This document shows, one piece after another, positions 25,890-34,634 of a stretch of DNA of 64,000 bases (position 1 is its first letter; each line of letters opens with the position of its first letter). The translations under genes were made by a program, and so were the position numbers. The notes under the pieces are model-generated. The model searched no databases. It was not told where the DNA came from and saw nothing but the letters and a program-made list of their open reading frames with translations. The stretch is from Acinetobacter sp. TGL-Y2 (GTDB lineage: Bacteria > Pseudomonadota > Gammaproteobacteria > Pseudomonadales > Moraxellaceae), in NCBI RefSeq assembly GCF_001612555.1, contig NZ_CP015110.1, positions 558,001 to 622,000 of the forward strand, in the 5' to 3' direction.

Positions 25890-27812
25890 ATGCCCATTAT
25901 TACTTTGCCAAATGGCGATCAAAAGCAGTTTGATCAAGCCGTATCGGTTATGGATGTTGCTTTAAGCATCGGTCCTGGTCTTGCGAAAAATACAGTTGCG
26001 GGTCGTGTAAACGATCTTTTGGTTGATGCATCAGATTTAATTACAGAAGATTCAACACTTCAAATCATTACGCCTAAAGATGAGGAAGGGGTCGAAATTA
26101 TTCGTCATTCTTGCGCACATTTAGTGGGTCATGCTGTTAAGCAATTGTTCCCAGAAGCAAAAATGGTGATTGGTCCTGTAATTGAAGAAGGTTTCTATTA
26201 CGATATCTTTAGTGAAAAACCATTTACATTAGATGATTTCGCAGCCATCGAAGCACGTATGAAAAAGCTCATCGATGAAGACTACGATGTCATTAAAAAA
26301 ATGACACCTCGTGCAGAAGTAATTGAGTTATTCACGCAACGTGGCGAAGATTATAAATTACGTTTGATTGATGATATGCCGAATGAGACTCAAATGGGTC
26401 TGTACTATCATCAAGAATATGTCGATATGTGCCGTGGTCCGCACGTACCGAATACTAAATTCTTAAAATCATTTAAACTCACCAAAATGTCAGGTGCGTA
26501 TTGGCGCGGTGATGCGAAGAACGAACAGCTTCAACGTATTTACGGTACAGCGTGGGCAGACAAGAAACAGCTTGCAGCCTATGTAAAACGTATTGAAGAA
26601 GCTGAAAAACGTGACCACCGTAAAATTGGTAAAGCGCTTGATTTGTTCCATATGCAAGAAGAAGCACCCGGTATGGTGTTTTGGCATCCGAACGGCTGGA
26701 CCATTTACCAAGTATTAGAACAATACATGCGTAAAATCCAACAAGACAATGGTTATCAAGAAATTCGTACACCACAGGTTGTAGATTTTACCCTTTGGGA
26801 GAAATCAGGTCATGCAGCAAACTATGCTGATGGTATGTTTACTACGCATTCTGAAAACCGTAACTACGCAATTAAACCCATGAACTGTCCTTGCCACGTA
26901 CAAGTCTTTAACCAAGGTTTGAAATCGTACCGTGATCTTCCAGTGCGTTTAGCAGAATTTGGTTCATGTCACCGTAACGAACCATCGGGTTCATTACACG
27001 GTATCATGCGTGTTCGTGGATTTACCCAAGATGATGCACACATTTTCTGTACCAAAGAACAAATTGGTCAAGAAGTGGCAGACTTTATCAAGCTGACTTT
27101 AGATGTATATAAAGATTTTGGCTTTGAAGACGTCCAAATGAAACTCTCGACACGTCCTGAAAAACGTGTGGGTGATGATAAACTCTGGGATGTTGCAGAG
27201 AAGTCTTTAGCTGATGCTTTAGATGCTGCAGGTCTTGAATGGGATCTTCAACCGGGTGAAGGTGCATTCTATGGTCCAAAAATTGAATTCTCTTTAAAAG
27301 ATTGCTTAGGTCGTATCTGGCAATGCGGTACAATACAGTGTGATTTTAACTTACCCGTACGTTTAGATGCTTCTTTTGTGACTGAAGAGAATGATCGTGA
27401 TCATCCTGTAATGTTGCATCGTGCAATTCTTGGCAGTTTTGAACGTTTTATTGGTATACTAATTGAACATTACGCTGGTTTTATGCCACCATGGTTGGCT
27501 CCAGTCCAAGCATGTGTGATGAATATTACCGATTCTCAAGGCGCCGCTTGTGAGCAAGTGGTCGCTAAACTCAAAGAAAAGGGCATTCGTGCAATTTCAG
27601 ACTTGAGAAATGAGAAAATCGGCTTTAAGATTCGTGAGCGTACTCTAGAGCGTATTCCTTACTTATTGGTACTTGGGGATCGCGAAGTTGAGGAAGGAAC
27701 AGTCAATGTTCGTACTCGCTCTGGAACAAATTTAGGTACTATGTCAATTGATGCTTTCGTTGACTTAGTGAAAGTAGCCGTAGCCGAACGTGGCCGGTAT
27801 ATTGTGGAGTAA
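25890..27812 (+). CDS. thrS: Threonine-tRNA ligase
   Basis: A class II aminoacyl-tRNA synthetase (640 aa). TGS domain (1-60), editing domain with [10 protein letters not shown] and [13 protein letters not shown] (zinc-like Cys/His of the editing site), then the catalytic core: motif 2 [22 protein letters not shown], zinc ligands Cys/His in [10 protein letters not shown], and motif 3 [18 protein letters not shown]; the anticodon-binding domain follows. Length matches E. coli ThrRS (642). Preceded by an anticodon-arm-like hairpin (likely autoregulation) and followed after 5 bp by infC, whose Shine-Dalgarno overlaps the thrS stop region. Confidence 0.97.
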   Translation: MPIITLPNGDQKQFDQAVSVMDVALSIGPGLAKNTVAGRVNDLLVDASDLITEDSTLQIITPKDEEGVEIIRHSCAHLVGHAVKQLFPEAKMVIGPVIEEGFYYDIFSEKPFTLDDFAAIEARMKKLIDEDYDVIKKMTPRAEVIELFTQRGEDYKLRLIDDMPNETQMGLYYHQEYVDMCRGPHVPNTKFLKSFKLTKMSGAYWRGDAKNEQLQRIYGTAWADKKQLAAYVKRIEEAEKRDHRKIGKALDLFHMQEEAPGMVFWHPNGWTIYQVLEQYMRKIQQDNGYQEIRTPQVVDFTLWEKSGHAANYADGMFTTHSENRNYAIKPMNCPCHVQVFNQGLKSYRDLPVRLAEFGSCHRNEPSGSLHGIMRVRGFTQDDAHIFCTKEQIGQEVADFIKLTLDVYKDFGFEDVQMKLSTRPEKRVGDDKLWDVAEKSLADALDAAGLEWDLQPGEGAFYGPKIEFSLKDCLGRIWQCGTIQCDFNLPVRLDASFVTEENDRDHPVMLHRAILGSFERFIGILIEHYAGFMPPWLAPVQACVMNITDSQGAACEQVVAKLKEKGIRAISDLRNEKIGFKIRERTLERIPYLLVLGDREVEEGTVNVRTRSGTNLGTMSIDAFVDLVKVAVAERGRYIVE

Positions 27813-27817
27813 TAAAG

Positions 27818-28369
27818 ATTAAACAGCCTGACCGTAACCAACAACAAGGTGCTAAAAGCAATCGTCCAGCATTAAATGACGAGATCCGTGCTAAGGAAGT
27901 ACGTCTCGTTGGTGCTGAAGGAGAGCAAAAGGGCATCGTTTCACTTGCTGAAGCTTTGCGCGCTGCAGAAGAAGTTGAGCTTGATCTTGTAGAGATCGTT
28001 GCTAATGCAGAGCCACCTGTTTGTAAGATCATGGATTTTAACAAGCATTTATTCGATCTGAAGCAAAAGCAAAAAGATGCTAAGAAAAAACAGCATCAAG
28101 TTCAGGTGAAAGAAATTAAGTTGCGCCCTGGTACAGACATTGGTGATTACAACATCAAGCTGCGTGCCATTCTTCGTTTCTTAGAAGAAGGCAACAAGGT
28201 TAAAATTACTTTGCGTTTCCGTGGTCGTGAAATGGCCCACCAACAGCTAGGTTTAGCTCAATTGCAAAAAATTGAAGCTGATGTAACTGATTTTGGTGTG
28301 GTTGAACAATCACCGAAAATGGAAGGTCGTCAGATGGGTATGTTGCTTGGTCCTAAAAAGAAAAAGTAA
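27818..28369 (+). CDS. infC: Translation initiation factor IF-3, with ATT start codon
   Basis: A 183-aa protein if started at ATT 27818. The reading frame gives [20 protein letters not shown], then [20 protein letters not shown], the conserved IF3-N domain, then the C-terminal domain ([36 protein letters not shown]). No ATG, GTG or TTG upstream keeps the N-terminal domain; the first standard in-frame start would lose 46 residues. GGAG (27806-27809) is 8 bases before the ATT, inside the thrS end. AUU as infC start is the classical basis of IF3 autoregulation, since IF3 itself discriminates against AUU. It forms an operon with thrS and is followed by a strong terminator, so it is uncoupled from rpmI-rplT, which start 3.5 kb away. 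Confidence 0.95.
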   Translation: MKQPDRNQQQGAKSNRPALNDEIRAKEVRLVGAEGEQKGIVSLAEALRAAEEVELDLVEIVANAEPPVCKIMDFNKHLFDLKQKQKDAKKKQHQVQVKEIKLRPGTDIGDYNIKLRAILRFLEEGNKVKITLRFRGREMAHQQLGLAQLQKIEADVTDFGVVEQSPKMEGRQMGMLLGPKKKK

Positions 28370-28387
28370 TCTATTTTTGACAGAAAA

Positions 28388-28415
28388 AAGCACTGCATCA
28401 TGCAGTGCTTTTTTT
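28388..28415 (+). terminator. Terminator after infC
   Basis: Stem AAGCACTGCA, loop TCA, TGCAGTGCTT, then five or more Ts. Confidence 0.93.
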
Positions 28416-28451
28416 GTCTGTTACTTGTTGAATGCTGTGAAAAAACACATA

Positions 28452-28477
28452 AAAAAGACCAGCGATTGCCGGTCTTT
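28452..28477 (-). terminator. Terminator of the hsp20 gene
   Basis: AAAGACC, loop, GGTCTTT with an A run on the left (U tract on the minus strand), 27 bp beyond the hsp20 stop. Confidence 0.8.
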
Positions 28478-28503
28478 CTAATTAATAGATCGAATCGTGT
28501 GAT

Positions 28504-28962
28504 TTAACTCGCTTGGGTTTCAATTAAGGGTTGAGCGGATTTGGTGCCAATCGGGATTTGTCGTGGCATTTTTTCCTCTGGAATAATGCGCTGTAATGCA
28601 ATGCTGAGTAAACCATGTTCATAGCTAGCATTTTGCACTTCAATATGCTCATCCAGTCTTAAAGACAATTTAAACGCACGCCGTGCAATGCCTTTATGCA
28701 ATAGTTCAATATTGCCGTCTTTGTCATCCTCGCTTGGTTTACCTGATATGCTCAGCACCGAGTTTTCCAAATGTATCGAAAGTTCATCTTCAGAAAAACC
28801 AGCTGTTGCAACCACAATGCGATAATGGTTGTCCGCAGTTTTTTCAATATTATACGGTGGATAATTGGGTGTTTCACTTTGCATAGCATAGTCAAACAAA
28901 TCGTTAAAACGGTCAAAACCAATACTACGACGGAACAGTGGAGTAAGACTCATGTTACTCAT
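28504..28962 (-). CDS. Hsp20 / alpha-crystallin family small heat-shock protein (IbpA-like)
   Basis: A 152-aa sHSP that holds unfolding proteins for refolding by DnaK/ClpB. N-terminus RSIGFDRFNDLFDYAMQ resembles IbpA/IbpB; the alpha-crystallin domain runs ~35-125 (YRIVVATAGFSEDELSIHL, LLHKGIARRAFKLSLRL), with the C-terminal I-x-I anchor as IPIG at ~136. The first of two close ATGs is used because AGGAGG is 8 bases upstream. That Shine-Dalgarno lies in a short self-complementary stretch, ACCTCAGGAGGT, so it may be partly hidden at low temperature; this is only a suggestion. Sigma-32 promoter elements were not found convincingly. Confidence 0.92.
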   Translation of the reverse strand: MSNMSLTPLFRRSIGFDRFNDLFDYAMQSETPNYPPYNIEKTADNHYRIVVATAGFSEDELSIHLENSVLSISGKPSEDDKDGNIELLHKGIARRAFKLSLRLDEHIEVQNASYEHGLLSIALQRIIPEEKMPRQIPIGTKSAQPLIETQAS

Positions 28963-29255
28963 TGATAGAACCTCCTGAGGTCAGCAAAGTTATAAAAACA
29001 AGATTTCAATCTGTTGTGCATTGCACCGACAGATATTCAGCAACATCATTTGATCATTGCTGATGATTTAAATATCGGTACAGCTTTCAAAATTTCAAGA
29101 TTATTTTTTCATTTTTTTAAATTTTTTTTTTCAAATGTTTGATATTCAGATATTTGAATCAGCGATTCGCAATTTTATATATGATTTATCCTATCTAAAC
29201 GTGTTATAAAATAGACAAAATTGAAGAATACAGTACAGAATCAAAAGGATTGAAC

Positions 29256-29873
29256 ATGATAGATTTATATTATTGGGGGACACCCAATGGTCAAAAAATA
29301 ACGATTGCTTTAGAAGAAATGGCTTTGGATTATCGTATTTTTCCGATCAATATTTTAGAAAATGATCAGTTTCAATATGATTTTTTAAAAATTTCACCCA
29401 ACAATAAAATCCCCGCAATTGTTGATCAAGACGGTCCAGCTGGCGAAGCTATTTCAGTCTTTGAGTCTGGGGCAATTTTGCAATATTTGGGGCGCAAAAC
29501 TGGTTTATTTTATCCGAAAGACGAGCAAAAGCGTGTCGAAGTCGAACAGTGGCTGATGTGGCAAATGGGCGGCTTGGGTCCGATGCTGGGGCAAAATCAT
29601 CATTTTGGTAAATTTGCCAAAGAAAAAATCCCTTATGCGATTGAACGTTTTACTGCAGAAACCAAACGTCTTTACACCGTTTTAGATCAGCAGCTCATAG
29701 GGCAAGAATATGTGGCAGGAGAGTACTCCATTGCTGATATCGCGATATTTCCGTGGTTACTCCGTTATGAATGGCAAAATATTGCGATAGATGATTATCC
29801 AAACGTAAAAAATTATGTTAAACGTTTAAATGCACGCCCTGCTGTGCAAAAGGCACTTGCGATTCAGGTGTAA
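29256..29873 (+). CDS. Glutathione S-transferase, YfcG-like disulfide-bond oxidoreductase
   Basis: A 205-aa GST of the Nu class. It starts MIDLYYWGTPNGQKITIALEE, very close to E. coli YfcG; the TPNG loop replaces the usual Ser/Tyr/Cys of other classes and contacts glutathione. SPNNKIPAIVDQDGP (cis-Pro region), VFESGAILQYLGRKTGLF and the interface segment GGLGPMLGQNHHF are shared with YfcG, which has disulfide reductase activity with glutathione. AAGGA is 6 bases before the ATG at 29256; an in-frame TTG at 29250 is less likely. It is monocistronic with its own terminator. A role in thiol or peroxide stress is inferred. Confidence 0.93.
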   Translation: MIDLYYWGTPNGQKITIALEEMALDYRIFPINILENDQFQYDFLKISPNNKIPAIVDQDGPAGEAISVFESGAILQYLGRKTGLFYPKDEQKRVEVEQWLMWQMGGLGPMLGQNHHFGKFAKEKIPYAIERFTAETKRLYTVLDQQLIGQEYVAGEYSIADIAIFPWLLRYEWQNIAIDDYPNVKNYVKRLNARPAVQKALAIQV

Positions 29874-29921
29874 ATCGAAAGCACGGGTCAAGTTGTGATA
29901 ATATTTAAACATGAAGACATC

Positions 29922-29945
29922 AACCACCTGAGGGTGGTTTTTTTA
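29922..29945 (+). terminator. Terminator after the YfcG-like gene
   Basis: Stem AACCACC, loop TGAG, GGTGGTT, then Ts. An in-frame GTG extension of the next small gene would start upstream of it, so that start is rejected. Confidence 0.88.
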
Positions 29946-29960
29946 TTGGATCATATATTG

Positions 29961-30251
29961 ATGAAAGCGTTCTTGTTAAACTTAACCACTATTATTGAAC
30001 ATAATGCCAAAATTTACGCCAGTATTATTGTGGGCATAGTAGGGTGTTTGCTCCTGTTCATTGCTGAAGCTGTACATATTCAAACACTGATACAATCATT
30101 GTCGAGTGAAAGTAAAACGGTAGTAAAGGCTGCAATTGAACCTTTAATTCAGCGCTACAGTCTAAGTCGTTACTTTGTAATGATTGCCGCAGTAATTTGG
30201 TCGGTCTATGAGTACAAAACCACGAAGAAGAAAATCGGGCGCTCATGCTGA
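29961..30251 (+). CDS. Small membrane protein of unknown function
   Basis: A 96-aa protein with two hydrophobic segments (~20-40, IYASIIVGIVGCLLLFIAEA; and ~75-90, RYFVMIAAVIWSVY) separated by a polar helix, ending in a Lys-rich tail (KTTKKKIG). The ATG at 29961 is used because an earlier GTG would place the protein across a terminator. Its stop overlaps the ATG of the next, YqaA-like, membrane gene by 7 bp, so they form a translationally coupled pair. Family not recognised. Confidence 0.7.
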   Translation: MKAFLLNLTTIIEHNAKIYASIIVGIVGCLLLFIAEAVHIQTLIQSLSSESKTVVKAAIEPLIQRYSLSRYFVMIAAVIWSVYEYKTTKKKIGRSC

Positions 30252-30673
30252 GTTTATTTTTTCTTTTTATCTCGGCCTTTGGAGCGGCAACATTATTGCC
30301 GCTGCAATCTGAGGCGGTTTTGATTGGATTATTGCTTCAAAATGAGCACGCGGTATGGGTGCTGATTGTTGTTGCCAGTCTAGGAAATATTTTGGGTTCA
30401 TGTGTGAACTGGTATTTGGGCATCCAAGTTGAAAAATATAAGGATAAAAAATGGTTTCCTGTGTCAGAGCAGAATATGCAAAAGGCAAAAAAAACCTATC
30501 AAAAATATGGGTATTGGTCTTTATTGCTGAGCTGGGTGCCGATTATTGGTGATCCCATTACTTTGATTGCGGGTTTGCTGAAGGAAAGTTTTGTCCGATT
30601 TTTACTGATGGTATCTATTGCGAAAATCGGACGTTATCTTTTTATTTATTTGATTTTCTTGGGGGTGATCTAG
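30245..30673 (+). CDS. YqaA-like DedA-family membrane protein
   Basis: A 142-aa inner-membrane protein of the DedA/VTT superfamily, YqaA branch. FISAFGAATLLPLQSEAVLIGLL (as TLLPLQSEAVLIG) is the re-entrant loop with the conserved Glu; GNILGSCVNWYLG matches the family GN..G motif; LSWVPIIGDPITLIAGLL holds the conserved Pro/Gly/Asp. DedA proteins are proposed lipid scramblases/flippases affecting membrane potential and polymyxin tolerance. Coupled to the small membrane protein upstream. Confidence 0.87.
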   Translation: MLSLFFLFISAFGAATLLPLQSEAVLIGLLLQNEHAVWVLIVVASLGNILGSCVNWYLGIQVEKYKDKKWFPVSEQNMQKAKKTYQKYGYWSLLLSWVPIIGDPITLIAGLLKESFVRFLLMVSIAKIGRYLFIYLIFLGVI

Positions 30674-30817
30674 AGTACAAGCCAAGCTTTAATCACTTAA
30701 TTTTCTCAATACAATCCGAATAGCCTATGACTTAATTTTTTACGCTATTTCGTGATATCACTGTACAGTGAGAACAAGGTTTTAAAAATATCAGCGCGTC
30801 ACTTGAGGCTAATTATA

Positions 30818-31549
30818 TTAAGGTTTGCATTGATCTAAATGCAGTTGAATTTCATCCTTTAATGTGGACTTTTTATAAATCCAATATTGACGCGGAACTT
30901 TAACTTGAGCCGTTAAAAGCGATTGTTTTAGCACTTGGTCTAAGGTATAGACGCCAGAGCCTTGGGTGATTTTGACCTGTTTCACATTGCCGTGTTTATT
31001 CATTTTGAGTGTGAACTTAATTTTACGATCATGCCCATTGAGATCATTGGCACTGATATTAAGCTGTGGCGCTTTAACATAAGTAAATGAGGTTTTCTTT
31101 TTCTGTTGTTGTGCCTGCCAAACTTTGGAATCAAAATCGAGCGCGCAATTGCCTGTATTATTTTGATCGAGTTTTAAGCTAAAGGCTTGATAACCAATCA
31201 TAGATAGCTCATTGCCATTTTTCTGAAATGGTTTTGTTTGGGCTGCATACACCGCTTTTAAAAGAATTTGGTCGAGTTTGGTAATGCCTGTACTTTCTTT
31301 CACTGCCGCATCAATGACTTTGCCTGCTTCATTTGCCTTAATTCGAACAATTGCATAGCGATCTTGAGACTTGAGGTCAGCATCATCAAATTGAATTTTA
31401 GGGAATTTGACCCATTGAATACGAGTGGTTAAGTGCGCAGATTCAGCCGTTACCGTTTGTGTTGCCAGTTGAGTGATGTTGTTTTCTTTGCTGTATGCCG
31501 AAGTTGTGGCAAAACATAGGACAAGGGCAGAATAGAGCAGTGCTTTCAT
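30818..31549 (-). CDS. Periplasmic protein with two TonB-C-like domains
   Basis: A 243-aa exported protein from ATG 31549: MKALLYSALVLCFATTSAYS is a clean signal peptide ending at AYS-K. Two similar modules follow: VRIKANEAGKVIDAAVKEST with LDQILLKAVYAAQTKPF, and FTLKMNKHGNVKQVKITQGSG with LDQVLKQSLLTAQVKVP; both follow the TonB C-terminal pattern (beta strand, G-x-V, LD..v..A). There is no proline-rich spanner and no N-terminal anchor, so it is not a classical TonB. An ATG/GTG 36 codons upstream is in frame but would destroy the signal peptide. Function unknown; a periplasmic peptidoglycan- or receptor-binding role is possible. Confidence 0.75.
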   Translation of the reverse strand: MKALLYSALVLCFATTSAYSKENNITQLATQTVTAESAHLTTRIQWVKFPKIQFDDADLKSQDRYAIVRIKANEAGKVIDAAVKESTGITKLDQILLKAVYAAQTKPFQKNGNELSMIGYQAFSLKLDQNNTGNCALDFDSKVWQAQQQKKKTSFTYVKAPQLNISANDLNGHDRKIKFTLKMNKHGNVKQVKITQGSGVYTLDQVLKQSLLTAQVKVPRQYWIYKKSTLKDEIQLHLDQCKP

Positions 31550-31835
31550 GAATGTAATCTTGATAATAAGTTGAGTGAGTGTCGTACAAGGCGGTGAGAG
31601 TATTGACGTATTTACAAAGTGCTGCAAGTTTTTTTGTTTATGTATATGCATGACCATAAAATCAGGATAAAGCCATCAATCAAAGAGTTTGAGTATTTGA
31701 TCGGAATATCGAAGATGTATTTGCGCTTAGTGCTTTTGTTTTAAACAAAGATGCTTTAGAATACCCGCTCCCTTACCTGCAGGTCGTTTTTGCAATGGTG
31801 CAGACGTTCCGAACAGGTGTTCAAAAGAGGTTGTT

Positions 31836-32030
31836 ATGCCTAAGATGAAAACTCGCCGTGGTGCAGCTAAACGCTTTAAAGCGACTGCAAACGGTTTTAA
31901 GCGTAAACAAGCGTTCAAACGCCACATTTTGACCAAAAAATCTGCTAAGCGTATTCGTCAATTACGCGGCTGTGTAATGGTTCACGTGAGTGACGTTGCT
32001 TCAGTTCGCCGTATGTGCCCGTACATCTAA
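31836..32030 (+). CDS. rpmI: 50S ribosomal protein L35
   Basis: A 64-aa basic protein, [20 protein letters not shown] at the N-terminus, ending CPYI. It is first in the rpmI-rplT operon with AGAGG 5 bases before the ATG. The 280 bp upstream, which also hold the promoter, lie between this gene and the divergent TonB-C-like gene; a TAGAAT -10 candidate is at 31757-31762. In E. coli L20 represses this mRNA by binding the leader; a short GAACAGGTGTTC hairpin at 31812-31823 could be part of such a site, but I could not confirm the L20 fold. Confidence 0.96.
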   Translation: MPKMKTRRGAAKRFKATANGFKRKQAFKRHILTKKSAKRIRQLRGCVMVHVSDVASVRRMCPYI

Positions 32031-32041
32031 GGAGATTATAA

Positions 32042-32401
32042 ATGGCTCGTGTAAAACGTGGTGTTCAGGCTCATCGCCGTCACAAAAAAATTCTTGCTCG
32101 TGCTAAAGGTTACTACGGCGCTCGCTCACGTGTTTATCGCGTAGCGTTCCAAGCGGTAATCAAAGCTGGTCAATACGCATATCGTGACCGTCGTCAGAAG
32201 AAACGTCAATTCCGCGCTTTGTGGATTGCTCGTATCAATGCTGGTGCGCGTTTAAATGGTATGTCGTACAGCCGTATGATTTCTGGCTTGAAAAAAGCTC
32301 AGATCATCATCGACCGTCGCGTACTTGCTGACATCGCTATGCATGATGCAGTTGCATTTGCTGCTATCGCTGAAAAAGCGAAAAGCGCATTAGCTGCTTA
32401 A
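32042..32401 (+). CDS. rplT: 50S ribosomal protein L20
   Basis: A 119-aa protein: [41 protein letters not shown], and [19 protein letters not shown] at the end, all canonical. It lies 11 bp after rpmI with AAGGAG in the gap. In most gammaproteobacteria pheS follows directly; here a terminator and 4.3 kb of accessory genes come between. Confidence 0.97.
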   Translation: MARVKRGVQAHRRHKKILARAKGYYGARSRVYRVAFQAVIKAGQYAYRDRRQKKRQFRALWIARINAGARLNGMSYSRMISGLKKAQIIIDRRVLADIAMHDAVAFAAIAEKAKSALAA

Positions 32402-32421
32402 TTGTCATAGATGATTCAAAA

Positions 32422-32447
32422 AAAGACCGCTTTTAGCGGTCTTTTTT
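32422..32447 (+). terminator. Terminator after rplT
   Basis: Stem AAAGACCGCT, loop TTT, AGCGGTCTTT, then Ts; also A-rich on the left, so it can serve the convergent gene that ends at 32454. Confidence 0.92.
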
Positions 32448-32453
32448 ATGGTC

Positions 32454-33611
32454 TTATTTTTTTGACCAAAGATATAGCAGGATGATGAGCCCTGTGGTGA
32501 TCACTGTTATTTTTGCAAGTTCATATTGGCGCATCATCCAAAATAATCCATAAACAATTAAAAAAATAACGATAAATAAAATGAGTAGAGTTGTGATTGC
32601 TCTCATACCAGTGATGGGCAGATCTGGGTTCTTTTGAGGTAGTGTTTCGATCTCGGTTGAATCTTCATTGAATTCATCAATATTCGGTTCAAGTTCGGCT
32701 TCATAAGTAATGTATTTATTTTTTTGAATTGGGATAAATTTAGTTTTTACTTTAGCATTCTTATAATCATTTGCAGTATGACAAATCAAGTTGATGATTG
32801 CAGTTTCAAACTGCTCAGTAAACTCTACATATTGCTCTGTATGTGAATCAATAAAATCGGGGTATGGAGGACGTTCATGATAATTGGTATGCAACTGTGA
32901 AAGACATTCATAGACATGTATGCAGCGTTGAAGCAATGAAAAAGCGAGATTATTCGGGTTGTCATCCTCCTCGCTTAATTTTTTTTCTCCGTGATATTCT
33001 ATAAATAAATTATGGGCGATGAGGAGTCCAGAATCATCTATATAGTTAAACCGATTTTCTAAAAAATTAGCCTTGATATGATTGAAATAACTCATCCAAT
33101 CTAAATGTTGATCAAAGGCTTGAGCTTTTTGTTCTTGTGCTTCATTTAATCGTATTAAAGTAAATAGTTGATTGTTACTTGCTCTTTGGCTGGAGCTTAC
33201 GCCACAAAACTCTCGCGGATCTCCAAGAGGGTGAATTTCTTTTGACTTTAGTTTCTCATTGATTTGGATTAAAGCAATCCATCCAAAACCCATACTTTTA
33301 AATACTGCGACAGGATAGTTATAGATTGGAAAATCAAAATGAATCTTTTGATTCAATCCACTCTCATCAAAAAGTAGCTCAAAAGGGTAGAGAGAACATG
33401 ATTTAAAATGTTGCTGAAACAGACCGATCACAAGCCCATCAATAGAATCATAAAGTAAAGTATTTGTTGCATAGTCTCGAACTAAGAATACATCACAAAA
33501 AAAAGAACTCCATTCATGCTTAATTTGGTGATACTCAATTTCATTGTTGAAGAAAAGGTTAGCGTTGTATTGGACTCCAAAAATAAATTTCCAATAGTCA
33601 TCCATTATCAT
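32454..33611 (-). CDS. C-terminally membrane-anchored protein of unknown function (island paralogue A)
   Basis: A 385-aa protein with a long soluble part and two hydrophobic segments at the C-terminus (~336-357, RAITTLLILFIVIFLIVYGL; ~365-382, LAKITVITTGLIILLYL). There is no signal peptide, so the soluble part should stay in the cytoplasm. It aligns weakly over its length with the 347-aa protein at 35707-36750: QR...R.ELN, W.D/W.S...H, SLL/SLI...HVY/HRY and CHTANDYKNAKV against TKVANHYKTARL, and both end in membrane segments. Two ATGs (33611, 33605) are possible; neither has a clear Shine-Dalgarno. Family not recognised. It faces, divergently, the three-gene plus-strand cassette at 33674. Confidence 0.72.
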   Translation of the reverse strand: MIMDDYWKFIFGVQYNANLFFNNEIEYHQIKHEWSSFFCDVFLVRDYATNTLLYDSIDGLVIGLFQQHFKSCSLYPFELLFDESGLNQKIHFDFPIYNYPVAVFKSMGFGWIALIQINEKLKSKEIHPLGDPREFCGVSSSQRASNNQLFTLIRLNEAQEQKAQAFDQHLDWMSYFNHIKANFLENRFNYIDDSGLLIAHNLFIEYHGEKKLSEEDDNPNNLAFSLLQRCIHVYECLSQLHTNYHERPPYPDFIDSHTEQYVEFTEQFETAIINLICHTANDYKNAKVKTKFIPIQKNKYITYEAELEPNIDEFNEDSTEIETLPQKNPDLPITGMRAITTLLILFIVIFLIVYGLFWMMRQYELAKITVITTGLIILLYLWSKK

Positions 33612-33673
33612 TTTTATCGTCAGTATTTAAGTATATTGTTGGTTCATCATAATTTGGAATTAATGATAGGTAA

Positions 33674-34048
33674 ATGCGAAAACAATATCATTTTAGAAAG
33701 GTCGGTGAAGACACCTATATTTGGGATATGGATCAGCTCATTCATCAAAGTTCTCATTTGCCCGTCCTACAAATTTCATTGGATGATATTCAAGAGTTGA
33801 AGGAACCTTATTGGTTTCCTAATCATTATCCAAATACAATTGAGCTGCTTGAGCATTTTAAGTTGGTTGGGGAAGCTGATCTAAGTTATCCCATTATTCT
33901 CTGTCCTGAAGGGCGAGTTATGGATGGTATGCACCGCGTGGCTAAAGCCAAAATGCTGAACTTAAGTTTTATTGGTGCTGTGCAATTTACAATTATGCCT
34001 CAACCAGATTTTATCAATGTAGATGAAGATGATTTATCTTACGATTAA
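33674..34048 (+). CDS. ParB N-terminal-like (Srx/ParB fold) protein
   Basis: A 124-aa protein. LPVLQISLDDIQELKEPYW followed by YPIILCPEGRVMDGMHRVAKA (as PEGRVMDGMHRVAKA) matches the ParB/sulfiredoxin-fold signature, in which the G-x-x-x-DG-x-HR loop binds CTP or ATP in characterised relatives. There is no helix-turn-helix, so it is not a partition protein; small stand-alone members include kinases and nucleases of unknown targets. The C-terminus is acidic (NVDEDDLSYD). AGG precedes the ATG closely. It is followed by a P-loop kinase gene after 49 bp. Confidence 0.78.
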   Translation: MRKQYHFRKVGEDTYIWDMDQLIHQSSHLPVLQISLDDIQELKEPYWFPNHYPNTIELLEHFKLVGEADLSYPIILCPEGRVMDGMHRVAKAKMLNLSFIGAVQFTIMPQPDFINVDEDDLSYD

Positions 34049-34097
34049 AGTGATGTGTTTGACGCAATAACAAGAAGGCTAATATGTAGAGGTTGGT

Positions 34098-34634
34098 GTG
34101 AAAAGAATTAATGTGGTTGGAACATCTGCTTCAGGGAAAAGTACATTTTCTAAAGCACTCGCTCAGCAGTTGAAACTTAGTTATATCGAACTCGATGACC
34201 TGTTTTGGTTGGATGATTGGCAAGAGTCTTCTGATCAGGAATTTTTTAAAAAGGTGCAACAGAAAATCAATCAAGCTCCTGAAGGCTATGTGATTGATGG
34301 GAACTACACACGAACCCAAAAAATAAAATGGGAACAGATCGATACCATCATTTGGTTAGACTTACCTTTTCATATCAATTTTTACCGATCCGTAAAACGG
34401 GCGTTACATCGGGTTTTCAGTCAACAACCATTATGGATCAGTTCTAATAATACCGAGAGTTTTAAATCATTGTTTGCTCGTGATTCGATTGTTTTTTGGA
34501 TGGTGAAAACACATCAAAAAAATCGGGAAAAATATCTTAAAATTTTGAATGATCCTCAATATTCGGATATTCAATTTATCCACTTAAGATCGAGAAAAGA
34601 CATAAATGAATTTTTAACAAGATCAAAATTATGA
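34098..34634 (+). CDS. P-loop kinase (adenylate-kinase / FlaR-like AAA) protein
   Basis: A 178-aa nucleoside/nucleotide-kinase-like protein: Walker A VVGTSASGKSTFSKALA (~6-22), the LDDLFWLDDWQ segment after the first strands, VIDGNYTRTQ, IIWLDLPFHINFYRSVKRAL (Walker-B-like and lid arginines) and a late HLRSRKDI. It matches the group often annotated as topology-modulation protein FlaR or adenylate kinase, whose real substrate is unknown. Start GTG 34098 with AGAGG 5 bases upstream. Its stop overlaps the next start by ATGA. Confidence 0.82.
   Translation: MKRINVVGTSASGKSTFSKALAQQLKLSYIELDDLFWLDDWQESSDQEFFKKVQQKINQAPEGYVIDGNYTRTQKIKWEQIDTIIWLDLPFHINFYRSVKRALHRVFSQQPLWISSNNTESFKSLFARDSIVFWMVKTHQKNREKYLKILNDPQYSDIQFIHLRSRKDINEFLTRSKL

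Noticed and set aside
28963..29249. A sigma-32 promoter for hsp20
   Set aside because: I looked for a CTTGAA-type and CCCCAT-type pair on the minus strand and found no acceptable spacing.
29895..29960. An upstream GTG extension of the 96-aa membrane protein
   Set aside because: It would read through the strong terminator at 29922-29945.
31550..31657. An N-terminal extension (36 residues) of the TonB-C-like protein
   Set aside because: It would bury the signal peptide; ATG 31549 gives a clean exported protein.
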